A stretch of DNA of 64,000 bases from Lentzea albidocapillata (GTDB lineage Bacteria; Actinomycetota; Actinomycetes; Mycobacteriales; Pseudonocardiaceae). Position numbers and translations under genes: made by a program. The stretch spans positions 124,001-188,000 of the forward strand of contig NZ_JOEA01000003.1 of the NCBI RefSeq assembly GCF_000719115.1, written 5' to 3'. Under the pieces are notes generated by a model that searched no databases, had not been told where the DNA came from, and saw only the letters and a program-made list of their open reading frames with translations. The number at the start of each line of letters is the position of its first letter. Position 1 is the first letter of the stretch. Shown here piece after piece: positions 8,176-17,464 of the stretch.

Positions 8176-9147
8176 CTACGGCTCCGGTGCGAACGGCACC
8201 AGCACCACGGTGATGTTGTCGTGCCCGCCCGCGTCCAGCGCGACCTTCACGAACTCCTCCGGCCCGCACGGCAGCAGCGGCTGCAGGTCCTCGGGCTCCG
8301 GCCGGTAGTTGTGCAGCCCGTCCGAACACAGCAGGAACACCCCCGGCGAAGTCGGCTTCAGCGTCACGACCTGCGGCTCGACCCGCCCGGCGTCCGCGCC
8401 GATCCACCGCGACAGCACATGCGCGCGACGGTCCGTGCGCGCCTGCTCCTCGGTCAGCACGCCCTCCGCGACCAGCTGCGCCGCCCACGTGTCGTCCGAC
8501 GTGAGCTGCTTGGAGCCCGCGTCGGACAACCAGTACGCCCGCGAGTCACCGACCCAGCCGATCGTCACCGACGAACCCGTGACCAGCGCGGACACGAACG
8601 TGCACGACGGCGCGACACCCCGCGCACCCGGCTCCATGGGCTCGTTCTCCACCAGCTGCTCCACCGCGAAGCACGACGCCGCGACCGCGTCGACCATCGC
8701 CTGCTCGGCGTCCGCGGTGTCGATCAGCGCGTTGAGCAGCACGTCCACCGCGGCGTCGGCGGCGGCCTGCGAGGCCTGCTCCGCGCGTTCGGACGAGGCC
8801 ACACCGTCGCAGACGACAGCGGCGACACCCTTGCCCGCGACGTGGCCGAACGCCATCGAGTCCTCGTTGCGCGCCCGCCGCTTGCCGCGGTCCGACACAC
8901 CCGACACCGCGCCCAGCGTGTACTCGACCCGGTCCCGCGCCGAGGGCTGGTGCCGGCCGCACTGGGTGCAGTAGTCCTCGTCGTCGATGTCGGGCGACCC
9001 GCACAGGATGCACGAGGCCTGCGCGGGACCGGTCGGTCCGCCCAGCGGCGTGCGGCGCACCAGCAGGTTGCGTCCGCACGCCTCGCAGAACCGGTCCTCC
9101 GCCGCGACGGGCGCGAAGCACTCCGGGCACTTCAGGGTGTCCATCAA
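8176..9147 (-). CDS. PP2C-type protein phosphatase with N-terminal double zinc ribbon
   Basis: A 323-residue protein. The first 70 residues hold two zinc-ribbon-like knuckle pairs (CPECFAP..CEACG and CILCGSP..CTQCG). The PP2C phosphatase domain follows: RARNEDSMAF, VVCDGVASS (metal-binding Asp; the usual DGMGG is altered), WVGDSRAYW, LLCSDGLHNY and GGHDNITVV. All metal ligands expected for a manganese or magnesium PP2C are present. It overlaps the pknG stop by 4 bp, so it is made with that kinase and is a strong candidate for the opposing phosphatase. The zinc ribbons probably mediate partner recognition, which is inference. Confidence 0.92.
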   Translation of the reverse strand: MMDTLKCPECFAPVAAEDRFCEACGRNLLVRRTPLGGPTGPAQASCILCGSPDIDDEDYCTQCGRHQPSARDRVEYTLGAVSGVSDRGKRRARNEDSMAFGHVAGKGVAAVVCDGVASSERAEQASQAAADAAVDVLLNALIDTADAEQAMVDAVAASCFAVEQLVENEPMEPGARGVAPSCTFVSALVTGSSVTIGWVGDSRAYWLSDAGSKQLTSDDTWAAQLVAEGVLTEEQARTDRRAHVLSRWIGADAGRVEPQVVTLKPTSPGVFLLCSDGLHNYRPEPEDLQPLLPCGPEEFVKVALDAGGHDNITVVLVPFAPEP

Positions 9148-11276
9148 ACCAACGTCCTAGGCCTTACCGCGTTCGCGCGGTCCACCAATGCGATCCGTTC
9201 CTCCGCCGTCGCCGCGAACCGGGCCAGCGTGCGGTAGCGCCGCTCGAGACCCAGCCGAAGCTCGTGTTCGGAGAGTGCACAGTCCAGCACCCTGCCCTCG
9301 GCGGCCTGATTGCGGGTCACGTAGTCGTACGCCGCCTCCAGCACCTCCGCCGAGAGCTGAGTGTGCGAGTGGACGTCGATGTCCAAGGCGTGCAACCGTT
9401 CCCCGGCCGCGACGAGGTCCTCCGCGCCGCAGTCCCCGAGCTGCGCGCGGACCGCCGCGATCTGCGCCGCCAGGTGTTGCGACGACGTGTCCGGCACCGA
9501 CAGCAGCACCTCGACGGCCCTGGCTCGGTCACCGCGCGCCAGCAGCACCCGCGCCAGCCCGAACGCCGCCGACACGTACGAGTGATCCGTGCGCCACACC
9601 AGCTCGTACCAGCCCGCCGCGCCCTCGAGATCGCCGACGGCCTCCGCGCACACGCCCAGCGCCAGCTTCGGGGCCGCCTCACCCGGCACCGCCGAGCACA
9701 CCGCGTCGAACAACCGCAGCGCGTCCTGCGGCCGCCGGTCGACCAGTGCCGCCAGGCCCCGGTACCAGTCCGGGCGCCAGTCCTCCGCCGGGTCGAGCTC
9801 GGGCTCGTCGAACATCGACGGCGCCGTCAGCGACTCCAGCTCACGCATCGCCGCCTCGGTGTCACCGGACTCGATCAGCACCCGCACGATCCGCAGCCGC
9901 ACCTCCACCGTGACCTCCGGTGCCTTGCGCAGCCCCTCCGGATCCGGCGCCGTCGCCGTCGCCAGCCACGACGCGGCCGCGTCCGAGGTGCTCACACTCG
10001 GCGCCGGCAACGCCAGCGCCACCTCGGACAGGTCCAGCGCGCCCTCCACGCCGAAGCGGCGGCGTTCCGGCGTGAACTGCCGCGACGGACCCGGCCGCGG
10101 CACACCGTCCTCGATCGCCAGCACCTCGCGCAGCACGCCCGTGAGCTGCTCCGCCATGTCCTCCGCCGAGGAGAACCGCAGCTCCGGATTCGGGTTCGTG
10201 GCGCGCAGCAGCAGCCGGTGGAACGAGGAGAACCGGCCCAGCAGCGGCTGCTCGGCCACCGTGGGCAGCCGGTCCTTGCCGCGGCCGCGGAAGTCGAACG
10301 GGAAGCTCATCACCGCCAGCGCGCGCCCGACCGTGTAGATGTCGGAGAACACCGACGGGCCGATCGTGCCGATCTCCGGCGCCTGGTAGCCGATCGTGCC
10401 GTAGATGGGGGAGTGGTGGTCGTCGATGCGCCGCACCGCGCCCAGGTCGATCAGCTTGAGCTGCTCCTCCGTGTGGATCATGTTGTCCGGCTTGAAGTCG
10501 CAGTACAACAGCCCGACACCGTGCAGGTAGCCGAGCGCGGGCAGGATCTCCAGCACGTATGCGATGGCCTGCGCCAGCGGCAACGCCTCGTCGCCGCGGC
10601 CGTCGCGGCGCCGGGACGTGATCATGTCCTTGATCGACTCGCCGCCGACGTACTCCATCACGATGTACTCGACGAGCTTGCCGCTCTCGCTGCCCTCGTG
10701 GCGGATGAAGTTGTGGATCTTCACGATGTTCGGGTGCTCGACCTCGGCCAGGAACCGGCGTTCCGCGAGCGCCGCCGCCATCGCGTCGGCGTCACCGGAG
10801 TCGAGCAGGCCCTTGAGCACCACCCACCGGTCGCTCACCGCGTGGTCGAGCGCCAGGTACAACCACCCCAGGCCGCCGTGCGCCAGGCAGCCCAGCACCT
10901 CGTACTGGTCGTGCAGCACCTCGCCCGGCGCGAGCTTCGGCGTGAACGAGTACGCGTGCCCGCACTGCGGGCAGAACCCCTCCACCCGGCCCGGCTTGCC
11001 GTCCTTGCGCCGCCCGACCTTCTTGCCGCACTTCGAGCAGAACCGCTTGGCCTCCGGAACCTCCGGGTTCTGCAGCACCGCGGTCTTCGGATCCCGGTAC
11101 GGCACCCGCGGCACCTCGACCAGCCCGGCACCCAGCCGGCCGCGGCTCATCGACCGGGCACTGCCGCGGCGCGTGCGTCCCGAGTTCGACCGCGACATCT
11201 CCTGCGACACCGACCAGGGTGCCGTGCCCGGCGCCGTCGACGGCCCGGTCCCGGGCAGATCCAGCTCATCACTCAT
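9144..11276 (-). CDS. pknG: Serine/threonine kinase PknG
   Basis: A 710-residue soluble kinase with the PknG architecture. It has a disordered N-terminus with Thr/Ser, a rubredoxin-like metal centre (CSKCGKKVG..GFCPQCGHAY, about residues 83-110), a kinase domain with GHGGLGWLYLA, the VVLKG lysine, the non-RD catalytic loop YCDFKPDNM and LIDLGAV in place of DFG, then a tetratricopeptide-like helical C-terminus. Mycobacterial and corynebacterial PknG phosphorylates the FHA protein GarA/OdhI and so controls 2-oxoglutarate flux in response to amino acids sensed by GlnH/GlnX. The gene order here (glnX-glnH-pknG) supports the same pathway. Confidence 0.96.
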   Translation of the reverse strand: MSDELDLPGTGPSTAPGTAPWSVSQEMSRSNSGRTRRGSARSMSRGRLGAGLVEVPRVPYRDPKTAVLQNPEVPEAKRFCSKCGKKVGRRKDGKPGRVEGFCPQCGHAYSFTPKLAPGEVLHDQYEVLGCLAHGGLGWLYLALDHAVSDRWVVLKGLLDSGDADAMAAALAERRFLAEVEHPNIVKIHNFIRHEGSESGKLVEYIVMEYVGGESIKDMITSRRRDGRGDEALPLAQAIAYVLEILPALGYLHGVGLLYCDFKPDNMIHTEEQLKLIDLGAVRRIDDHHSPIYGTIGYQAPEIGTIGPSVFSDIYTVGRALAVMSFPFDFRGRGKDRLPTVAEQPLLGRFSSFHRLLLRATNPNPELRFSSAEDMAEQLTGVLREVLAIEDGVPRPGPSRQFTPERRRFGVEGALDLSEVALALPAPSVSTSDAAASWLATATAPDPEGLRKAPEVTVEVRLRIVRVLIESGDTEAAMRELESLTAPSMFDEPELDPAEDWRPDWYRGLAALVDRRPQDALRLFDAVCSAVPGEAAPKLALGVCAEAVGDLEGAAGWYELVWRTDHSYVSAAFGLARVLLARGDRARAVEVLLSVPDTSSQHLAAQIAAVRAQLGDCGAEDLVAAGERLHALDIDVHSHTQLSAEVLEAAYDYVTRNQAAEGRVLDCALSEHELRLGLERRYRTLARFAATAEERIALVDRANAVRPRTLV

Positions 11277-11289
11277 CGGCGGACCCCTC

Positions 11290-12246
11290 CTAGTCCCGAT
11301 AACGCGCGACCGGCGGCGTAGGTGCCGGCCCCAGCGGCGTCAGCCACCGCCCGTAGATCGCGCTCCACGTGCCGTCGGCGCGCATCCGCTCCAGCACGCC
11401 GTTGACGAACCGGACCAGGTCCTCCTGGCCCTTGGGCACCCCGACGCCGTAGGACTCGTCGGTGAACCGCGCCCCCACGACCTCGGTGTACGGGTCCTGC
11501 GCCGCCAGCCCCGCCAGGATCGTGTCGTCGGTCGAGATCGCGTCGGTCTGCCCCTGCTGCAGCATCACCAGGCAGTCCGTCCAGTTCGGCACGCTCACCG
11601 TCGTCTTCGCCCGGTTCACCACGTTGCCCAGCGACGTCGACCCCGACGCCACGCACACCCGCTTGTCCGCGAGCCCCTCCACCCCGGCGATCCCGGAGTT
11701 GCGGCGCACCAGCACCCGCTGCCCGGCCTGGTAGTAGACCTGCGAGAAGTCCACGTCCCGCAGCCGGTCGCACGTGATCGTCATCGTGCGGACCACGACG
11801 TCGACCGCGCCGCTCTGCAGCATCGGGATCCGCTCGGCCGCCGTCACGACCCTGAACTGCACCTTCTTCTCGTCGCCGAACACGGCCTTCGCGATCTGGC
11901 GGGCCACGTCGACGTCGAAGCCCTCGATCTCGCCGGTGAAGGAGTTGCGGAACCCCATCAGGAACGAGTTCTGGTCCACCCCGGCGATCAACCGGCCGCG
12001 CTGCGCGATCTTCGCCATCGTCGATCCCGCGGGCATCTGACCGGCCTGGGGCAACGGGCCCGGCCGCAGGCTCGCCGTCGCGTCGCACGCCGGCTCCTCA
12101 CCCGTCGAACTGCTGGGCGCCGCGGAGACCGTGCTCGCGTTCGCCGGCTGCGGAGCCGCGGCACTGCGCGGCACCACCTCGCTGGGCGCCGGTCCCGCCG
12201 AACACGCACCGAGCAGCAGCACCGCCGCCAGCGCCAGTCGCCTCAT
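11290..12246 (-). CDS. glnH: GlnH-type amino-acid-binding lipoprotein
   Basis: A 318-residue protein. ATG 12246 yields a lipoprotein signal ending LLLGACS with lipidated Cys15, a Ser/Pro/Ala-rich linker, then a type-II substrate-binding domain (IAQRGRLIAGVDQNSFLMGF, GFDVDVARQIAKAVFGD, YGVGVPKGQEDLVRF). In the PknG pathway the lipoprotein binds aspartate or glutamate/glutamine-type ligands outside the cell and signals through GlnX rather than serving a transporter. No permease or ATPase is present nearby, which fits a sensor. It overlaps glnX by 4 bp and lies 13 bp upstream of pknG. Confidence 0.92.
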   Translation of the reverse strand: MRRLALAAVLLLGACSAGPAPSEVVPRSAAAPQPANASTVSAAPSSSTGEEPACDATASLRPGPLPQAGQMPAGSTMAKIAQRGRLIAGVDQNSFLMGFRNSFTGEIEGFDVDVARQIAKAVFGDEKKVQFRVVTAAERIPMLQSGAVDVVVRTMTITCDRLRDVDFSQVYYQAGQRVLVRRNSGIAGVEGLADKRVCVASGSTSLGNVVNRAKTTVSVPNWTDCLVMLQQGQTDAISTDDTILAGLAAQDPYTEVVGARFTDESYGVGVPKGQEDLVRFVNGVLERMRADGTWSAIYGRWLTPLGPAPTPPVARYRD

Positions 12247-13484
12247 CGATACTCCTTCAGGCGCTGCCACAGCCCCATCGTCGATCCCGCCGCGCTGATC
12301 AGCGCGAGCACCAGCATCCCGACCGCGGTGCCCGCCAGCGACGCCCGCGCCACCGCCATCTCGTCGCTGAACTCCTGCCGCGCCTGCCCGATCCCCCGCA
12401 CCAGGGCCTGGTCGAGCGAGTCGAAGTACGGGTTGCCGATCAGCGCCACCGCGTCGTTGTACTGCCCCGCGTCGTCGGCCTCGCGGATGCGCTGGTGGAC
12501 CTGCTGCCACTGCCGGAACTCCCGCATCGCCTGATCGGCGGCCTCGGTGCTCTCCAGGGCTTTCGCGCGCTCCAGCAGGCCTTCGAGGCGTTCGGAGACC
12601 TCGACGAAGTTGTTCTCGTAGGACTGGCCCGCGCCCCGCGCGACCAGCGTCAGCGTCTCCTCGCCGCGGGCGGTCAGCGTCGCGATCCGCGCCTGCGCCA
12701 GCACGTCGACCTTCTCCGAGGCGTCGCGCGAGTCCGCCACGTCGTTCATGACCAGCACCGACACCGTCGTCACCCACAACAACGACAGCGTGGCGGCCCC
12801 GGTCGCCACCAGCAGGCCGACGTTGAGCAGCCGGTTCGTCCTGCGGGTCAGGTACCGCTGGATCAGCACCAGCCCGATCACGAACGCCAGCGCCACCAGC
12901 ACCGGCACGACCGGGAAGTTCGCCTCGTCCTGCGCGCGGGCCACCCGGTCGGTCTCCGCCCGGTACAGCTCCCGCGCCGCCGGCAGCAGCTGCGTGCGCA
13001 TCAGCCCCGACGCCTCACGCAGATACGCCGCGCCCACCGGGAAACCCTGCCGGTTGTTCGAGCGCGCCGTCTCGATCAGGCCCGTGTAGACCGGCAGCTG
13101 CGCCGCGAGCGTCGCCGTGAGATCGGGGGAGGAGGCCGTCGCGACCGACAGCGCCGCCTGCGCCTGCGCGATGTCCGCCTCGTAGCGTTCCCGCAGCTGG
13201 GAGGGCTCCAGCCCGCCGGACAGGAACGCGCTCGCCGCCGTCGCGTCCGCGTCCTGCAACGCCCGGTAGACCTCCTGCGCCGCGTGCGCCAGGGGCTCCG
13301 AGCGCGTCGCCAGGTCCTCCAGCGCCCGCTCCTGGCGGTTCACGCTCCACGTCGTCAGCCAGCCGCTCGCCAGGCTCGCCACGACCAGCACCACGACGAT
13401 CAGGCTCAGCCGCCCAGGGGTCGACCGCGCCAGGCCGGTGAACCGGCGCACCAGCGCCTGCCGGGGACGGGAGTCGATCACCAC
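12243..13484 (-). CDS. glnX: GlnX-type membrane sensor of the PknG pathway
   Basis: A 413-residue protein. A first transmembrane helix (LSLIVVVLVVASLASGWL) is followed by an extracellular helical domain of about 150 residues, two central membrane helices (VPVLVALAFVIGLVLI and LLVATGAATLSLLWVTTVSV), a second helical domain, and a last membrane helix near the C-terminus. This is the layout of the partner that links GlnH to PknG. I place the start at GTG 13484 because GGGAGG (13492-13497) lies 7 nt ahead of it; the frame is open to a GTG at 13535 but that has no ribosome-binding site. It is the first gene of the operon. Confidence 0.88.
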   Translation of the reverse strand: MVIDSRPRQALVRRFTGLARSTPGRLSLIVVVLVVASLASGWLTTWSVNRQERALEDLATRSEPLAHAAQEVYRALQDADATAASAFLSGGLEPSQLRERYEADIAQAQAALSVATASSPDLTATLAAQLPVYTGLIETARSNNRQGFPVGAAYLREASGLMRTQLLPAARELYRAETDRVARAQDEANFPVVPVLVALAFVIGLVLIQRYLTRRTNRLLNVGLLVATGAATLSLLWVTTVSVLVMNDVADSRDASEKVDVLAQARIATLTARGEETLTLVARGAGQSYENNFVEVSERLEGLLERAKALESTEAADQAMREFRQWQQVHQRIREADDAGQYNDAVALIGNPYFDSLDQALVRGIGQARQEFSDEMAVARASLAGTAVGMLVLALISAAGSTMGLWQRLKEYR

Positions 13485-13590
13485 GAGCGGGCCTCCCAGC
13501 GGTGAAGTTGATCGGCGTGGCGTAACTGTAGGCACCTGAACGGCACCGCGTGGGAATTAACGACGCATCCCGGCAGGTGTCACTCAGGAG

Positions 13591-14346
13591 TTACCGCGCA
13601 CGCGACTCGATCAGCCGATCGACCCCGTCCAGGATCATCTCCAGGCCGAACTCGAACGAGTGCTCCGGGCTGAACGCGCTCTGGTGCGCCTGCCCGACGG
13701 CGCCGCCCACGCGGGCCGCCACCGGGTAGCGGGCCGGGTCGAACACGGTCATCAGGACCGGCGCCGCCGCGTCCCACCACTGCTGGTCGGTCAGCCCGGT
13801 CTCCTTCTCGGTCACCGCGGCCGCCGTCAGCCCGCGCGCCGAGTTCTGCACGTGCCCGAGCACCAGTTCGAGCACCGAGTCCATCTCCACGTCCGACAGG
13901 CCGACGCCGTCCAGCCCGCGCAGCTCGAAGTCGTACTTCGCCGCCACCTGCGGGCCCAGCACCGTGCGCGACGGCGCCACCTGCAGCAACCACGGATGCC
14001 GCCGGTACAGCGCCAGGTTCTCCCGCGCCACGTAGGCGAGGTGCGCGCGCCAGCCCTCGGCGGGTTCCCGCCCGGTCGCGGCCTGCACCGTGTCGACCAT
14101 GACGTCGATCAGCTCGCCCTTGCCCGGCACATAGGTGTAGAGCGACATCGTCCCCACGCCCAGCGACTCCGCCACGCGCCGCATCGACAACGCCTTGAGC
14201 CCGTCGGCGTCAGCCAGCGCGATGCCCGCCTGCACGATGCGGTCCACGCTCAGATCCGGCTTGCCCTTGCGCGACACGCGTTCCTGGGTGCGCCACAGCA
14301 ACGCCAGCGTCCGTGCCGGGTCACCGCTGCCCGTGTGTTCGATCAC
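13591..14346 (-). CDS. TetR-family regulator, TetR_C_1 type
   Basis: A 251-residue repressor. The N-terminal arm GDPARTLALLWRT is followed by the helix-turn-helix ALSMRRVAESLGVGTMSLYT with VPGKGELIDVMVDTV, then a ligand domain of the TetR_C type. The arm and DNA-binding domain closely match those of the regulator at 28261-29016, and both genes carry the same type of operator. It is divergent from the SNF2 operon; the 41-bp gap contains the perfect repeat 14362-14382, so it probably represses both itself and that operon. The ligand is unknown. Confidence 0.92.
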   Translation of the reverse strand: MIEHTGSGDPARTLALLWRTQERVSRKGKPDLSVDRIVQAGIALADADGLKALSMRRVAESLGVGTMSLYTYVPGKGELIDVMVDTVQAATGREPAEGWRAHLAYVARENLALYRRHPWLLQVAPSRTVLGPQVAAKYDFELRGLDGVGLSDVEMDSVLELVLGHVQNSARGLTAAAVTEKETGLTDQQWWDAAAPVLMTVFDPARYPVAARVGGAVGQAHQSAFSPEHSFEFGLEMILDGVDRLIESRAR

Positions 14347-14361
14347 GAACCCGACACTACC

Positions 14362-14382
14362 GTACCGTATGGTGTACGGTAC
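14362..14382. promoter_or_regulatory. TetR operator overlapping two divergent core promoters
   Basis: GTACCGTA (14362-14369) and TACGGTAC (14375-14382) are perfect inverted halves around TGGTG. TACGGT (14375-14380) fits a -10 element placed 7 nt before the SNF2 start at 14388, with CCGACA (14351-14356) as a -35 at 18 bp. The symmetric TACGGT on the other strand could serve tetR. Occupancy would block both promoters. The same CCGTA-N5-TACGG core recurs at 28208-28222 and 28231-28245. Confidence 0.72.
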
Positions 14383-14387
14383 AGAGT

Positions 14388-16709
14388 ATGTTCGTGCCTG
14401 CCGACCCGCCCAGATTCGGCCAGCTTCACGGAAAACCCCTGCTCGAAGCCTTACCCGAGGTGCTGTCCGGCGACGGTTACTGGTCGGTGGCCGCCGCGAC
14501 CGCGCTCACCCTCGTCGCCCGCGGCCGGATCGTGCCCGGCGTGACGGGCGGGGGCCACGACACCTGGCGCGTCGGACCGCTCGACCACGCCGACGAGCTG
14601 CACCTGCGCCAGCTCGCCGCGCACGGCGACTACGACCTGCTCCGCCAGTTCCTCGACGCCGTCGCCGACACGCTGCCCCGCACCGGCACAGGGCCGTTCG
14701 CCGGCACCGACGCCTGTGACGTCTCCGGGCTCAAGACGTGGGCCGACGAGCAGATCACCCTGTCGTTGCGCATCGAGACCACCGACGACCTGCGGTTCCG
14801 CGCGATCGTGCAGGTCCGCGCCGTCACCGACCCCTACCCGCGCGACGTGCGCGGCTCCGGCCGTGAGCTCGACGCCATCCGCGCGATGGCCCGCGTCGAC
14901 TGGCCGCCGCTGCAACGCCTGCTCGACCAGGCCGACCTCACCGACGACGAGGTCGGCGAACTCCTCGGCACCGGCATCGAGGTCCACTGGCCGCGCGACC
15001 TCGCCACGAACCTGTCCGCGAAGGCCGTCATCGGCGAACCGGGCGGCCCTCTGCAGGCAGGCGACCTGCTCTCGTTCGACTGGCGGATCGCGCTCGGCGA
15101 CTCGGAGCTCACCGACGCCGAGATGGACCTCGTCGCCGAGGCGTCCCGGCCGATCGTGAAGCTGCGCGACCAGTGGGTGCTGATCGACCCGAAGCTGCGC
15201 CGCAAGGCCCGGCAGCGACTCGAACCCATCACCGCGGCCCAGGCCGTCACCGCCGCCCTCACCGGCGTGGCGATCATCGGCGGCGAACACGTCGAGGTCG
15301 CCCCGCACAGCCTCACCACGGCCGTCACGACCATCCCGCAGTTCCCGCAGCCCGCGGCGTTGCAGGCGCGGCTGCGGGACTACCAGCTGCACGGACTGCG
15401 CTGGCTCGCCCACATGACCGGACTCGGACTCGGTGCCTGCCTCGCCGACGACATGGGCCTGGGCAAGACCATCACGCTCATCGCCCTGCACCTGCACCGC
15501 CGCCACGACCAGCCGACGCTCGTCGTCTGCCCGGCCTCGCTGCTGGGCAACTGGGAACGCGAGATCCACCGCTTCGCCCCCGGCACACCCGTCACCCGCT
15601 ACCACGGTCCACAACGGACCCTCGCCTCCGAGGGCGTGGTGCTCACGACCTACGGCACCATGCGCCTGGACGCCGAGGCGTTGCGCGCGCACTCGTGGGG
15701 CATGGTCGTCGCCGACGAGGCCCAGCACGTCAAGAACCCGCACTCCGGCACCGCCAAGGCACTGCGCTCGATCCCCGCCGGCGCGCGCGTCGCGTTGTCG
15801 GGCACCCCGGTCGAGAACTCGCTGTCGGAACTGTGGTCCATTCTGGACTGGACGACACCGGGCCTGCTCGGCACGCACCGCGCGTTCCGCACCCGCTGGC
15901 CCGAACCCGACGACACGCTCGCCAAGGTCGTGCGGCCGTTCCTGCTGCGCCGCCGCAAGTCCGACCCCGGCGTCGCCCCCGAACTGCCCGCCAAGACCGA
16001 GACCGACCGGTACGTCTCGCTGAGCGTGGAGCAGGCGGCGTTGTACGAGGCGCTGACCAGGGAGACGCTCGACCAGATCGCGTCGAGCGACGGCATGGCC
16101 CGGCGCGGCCTCGTGCTCAAGCTGCTGACCGGGCTCAAGCAGATCTGCAACCACCCGTCGCAGTACCTCGGCCACCCGTCGCTGCAGGGCACCTCCGGCA
16201 AGCTCGACCTGCTCGACGAACTGCTCGCCACGATCGTCGCCGAGGACGGCTCGGCGCTGATCTTCACCCAGTACGTCGGCATGGCCCGGTTGCTGGAGCA
16301 GCACATCACGCAGCCCACGCGGTTCCTGCACGGCGGCACCCCCGTGCCCCAGCGCGAAAAGATGGTCGACGACTTCCAGAACGGCCGCGCACCGGTGTTC
16401 CTTCTGTCGCTCAAGGCCGCCGGCACCGGACTCAACCTCACCCGCGCCGACCACGTCATCCACTTCGACCGCTGGTGGAACCCCGCCGTCGAGGACCAGG
16501 CCACCGACCGCGCCTACCGCATCGGCCAGACCAGACCCGTGCAGGTGCACAAGCTCGTCACCGAGGGCACCGTCGAGGAACGCATCGCCGCGCTCCTGCA
16601 GGACAAGCGCGACCTCGCCGACGCCGTGCTGCACGGGGGAGAGTCCGCGTTCACCGAACTCACCGACGCCGAACTGGCCGAGCTCGTCCAACTCAGGAGC
16701 GCACAGTGA
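14388..16709 (+). CDS. SNF2-family DEAD/DEAH helicase
   Basis: A 773-residue Swi2/Snf2-type ATPase. An N-terminal region of about 300 residues (SNF2-associated, DUF3670-like) precedes motif I DDMGLGKTITL near residue 358, motif II DEAQHVKN near 441, GTPVENSLSELWSILDW, and the second lobe with LIFTQYVGM, SLKAAGTGLNLTRADHVIH and YRIGQTRPVQVHKL. These enzymes translocate on double-stranded DNA and remodel protein-DNA complexes. ATG 14388 has no Shine-Dalgarno sequence and lies 7 nt after a TACGGT element, so translation is probably leaderless. It overlaps the SWIM gene by 4 bp. Confidence 0.93.
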   Translation: MFVPADPPRFGQLHGKPLLEALPEVLSGDGYWSVAAATALTLVARGRIVPGVTGGGHDTWRVGPLDHADELHLRQLAAHGDYDLLRQFLDAVADTLPRTGTGPFAGTDACDVSGLKTWADEQITLSLRIETTDDLRFRAIVQVRAVTDPYPRDVRGSGRELDAIRAMARVDWPPLQRLLDQADLTDDEVGELLGTGIEVHWPRDLATNLSAKAVIGEPGGPLQAGDLLSFDWRIALGDSELTDAEMDLVAEASRPIVKLRDQWVLIDPKLRRKARQRLEPITAAQAVTAALTGVAIIGGEHVEVAPHSLTTAVTTIPQFPQPAALQARLRDYQLHGLRWLAHMTGLGLGACLADDMGLGKTITLIALHLHRRHDQPTLVVCPASLLGNWEREIHRFAPGTPVTRYHGPQRTLASEGVVLTTYGTMRLDAEALRAHSWGMVVADEAQHVKNPHSGTAKALRSIPAGARVALSGTPVENSLSELWSILDWTTPGLLGTHRAFRTRWPEPDDTLAKVVRPFLLRRRKSDPGVAPELPAKTETDRYVSLSVEQAALYEALTRETLDQIASSDGMARRGLVLKLLTGLKQICNHPSQYLGHPSLQGTSGKLDLLDELLATIVAEDGSALIFTQYVGMARLLEQHITQPTRFLHGGTPVPQREKMVDDFQNGRAPVFLLSLKAAGTGLNLTRADHVIHFDRWWNPAVEDQATDRAYRIGQTRPVQVHKLVTEGTVEERIAALLQDKRDLADAVLHGGESAFTELTDAELAELVQLRSAQ

Positions 16710-17464
16710 CCGCCCGCGGATTCGCCGCGTTCCCCAAGGTGACGCGCCGCGTCGCCGGCACCTGGTGGGGCAAGGCCTGGGTGAAGGCTTTGTCCGACAC
16801 CGCACTCGACAGCGGCCTGATCCGCCTCGGCCGCCGCTACGCCCACGCCGGCGTCGTCGGTCCGATCACCGTCAGCCCCGGCCGCCTGCACGCCCAGGTC
16901 CACGACGACGACACCGTCTACAGCACCACCGTCAGCCTCCCGGTGCTCTCGGAGGTCCAATGGGGACGGTTCCTCGACCGCGTCGCCGAACACGCCGGCC
17001 ACATCGCCGCCCTGCTGGACAACGACATGCCACGCGACCTCGTCCTCGCCGCCGAAGAGTCCGGAGTGGACCTGCTGCCCGGCATCGGCGACCTCGAACC
17101 CGAGTGCGACTGCGACGGCTGGGAACTCCCGTGCCGCCACGCCGCCGCCCTCGCCCTGCAGGTCGGCTGGCTGCTCGACGCCGACCCGTTCGTCCTGCTG
17201 CTGCTCAAGGGAAAACCGGAACAGGAACTCCTCGACGCCCTGCGCCGGCGCGTCGCCGGTCCCGTCGGCACCAGAACACCTGTGGTGGTTTCCGTCGAAC
17301 CAGCAGGTCAGCTGCCCCCTCGTCCTCCGCTCCCGACCACCACACCTGTGGTGCTCGCGGTCGAGCCGCCACCTGGCTTCGAGGCGGCGGACATCGTGGC
17401 ACTGATGGAGATCGCCGCGTCCCGCGCACGCGCACTGCTGCGTTCGGGCACTTTCGAAGGGTGA
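16706..17464 (+). CDS. SWIM zinc-finger protein, partner of the SNF2 helicase
   Basis: A 252-residue protein. It begins FPKVTRRVAGTWWGKAWVKA, a hallmark of actinobacterial SWIM proteins encoded beside SNF2 helicases, and carries the SWIM motif CDCDGWELPCRH (CxC...CxH) near residue 135. The C-terminal part has a Pro-rich linker. SWIM fingers bind DNA or proteins, and the constant pairing suggests it targets or regulates the helicase. GTG 16706 overlaps the helicase stop by 4 bp and has AGGAG 7 nt upstream. Confidence 0.9.
   Translation: MTARGFAAFPKVTRRVAGTWWGKAWVKALSDTALDSGLIRLGRRYAHAGVVGPITVSPGRLHAQVHDDDTVYSTTVSLPVLSEVQWGRFLDRVAEHAGHIAALLDNDMPRDLVLAAEESGVDLLPGIGDLEPECDCDGWELPCRHAAALALQVGWLLDADPFVLLLLKGKPEQELLDALRRRVAGPVGTRTPVVVSVEPAGQLPPRPPLPTTTPVVLAVEPPPGFEAADIVALMEIAASRARALLRSGTFEG

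Noticed and set aside
8221..11321. Long plus-strand frames opposite the PP2C and pknG genes
   Set aside because: They are Arg/His-rich antisense shadows with no motif.
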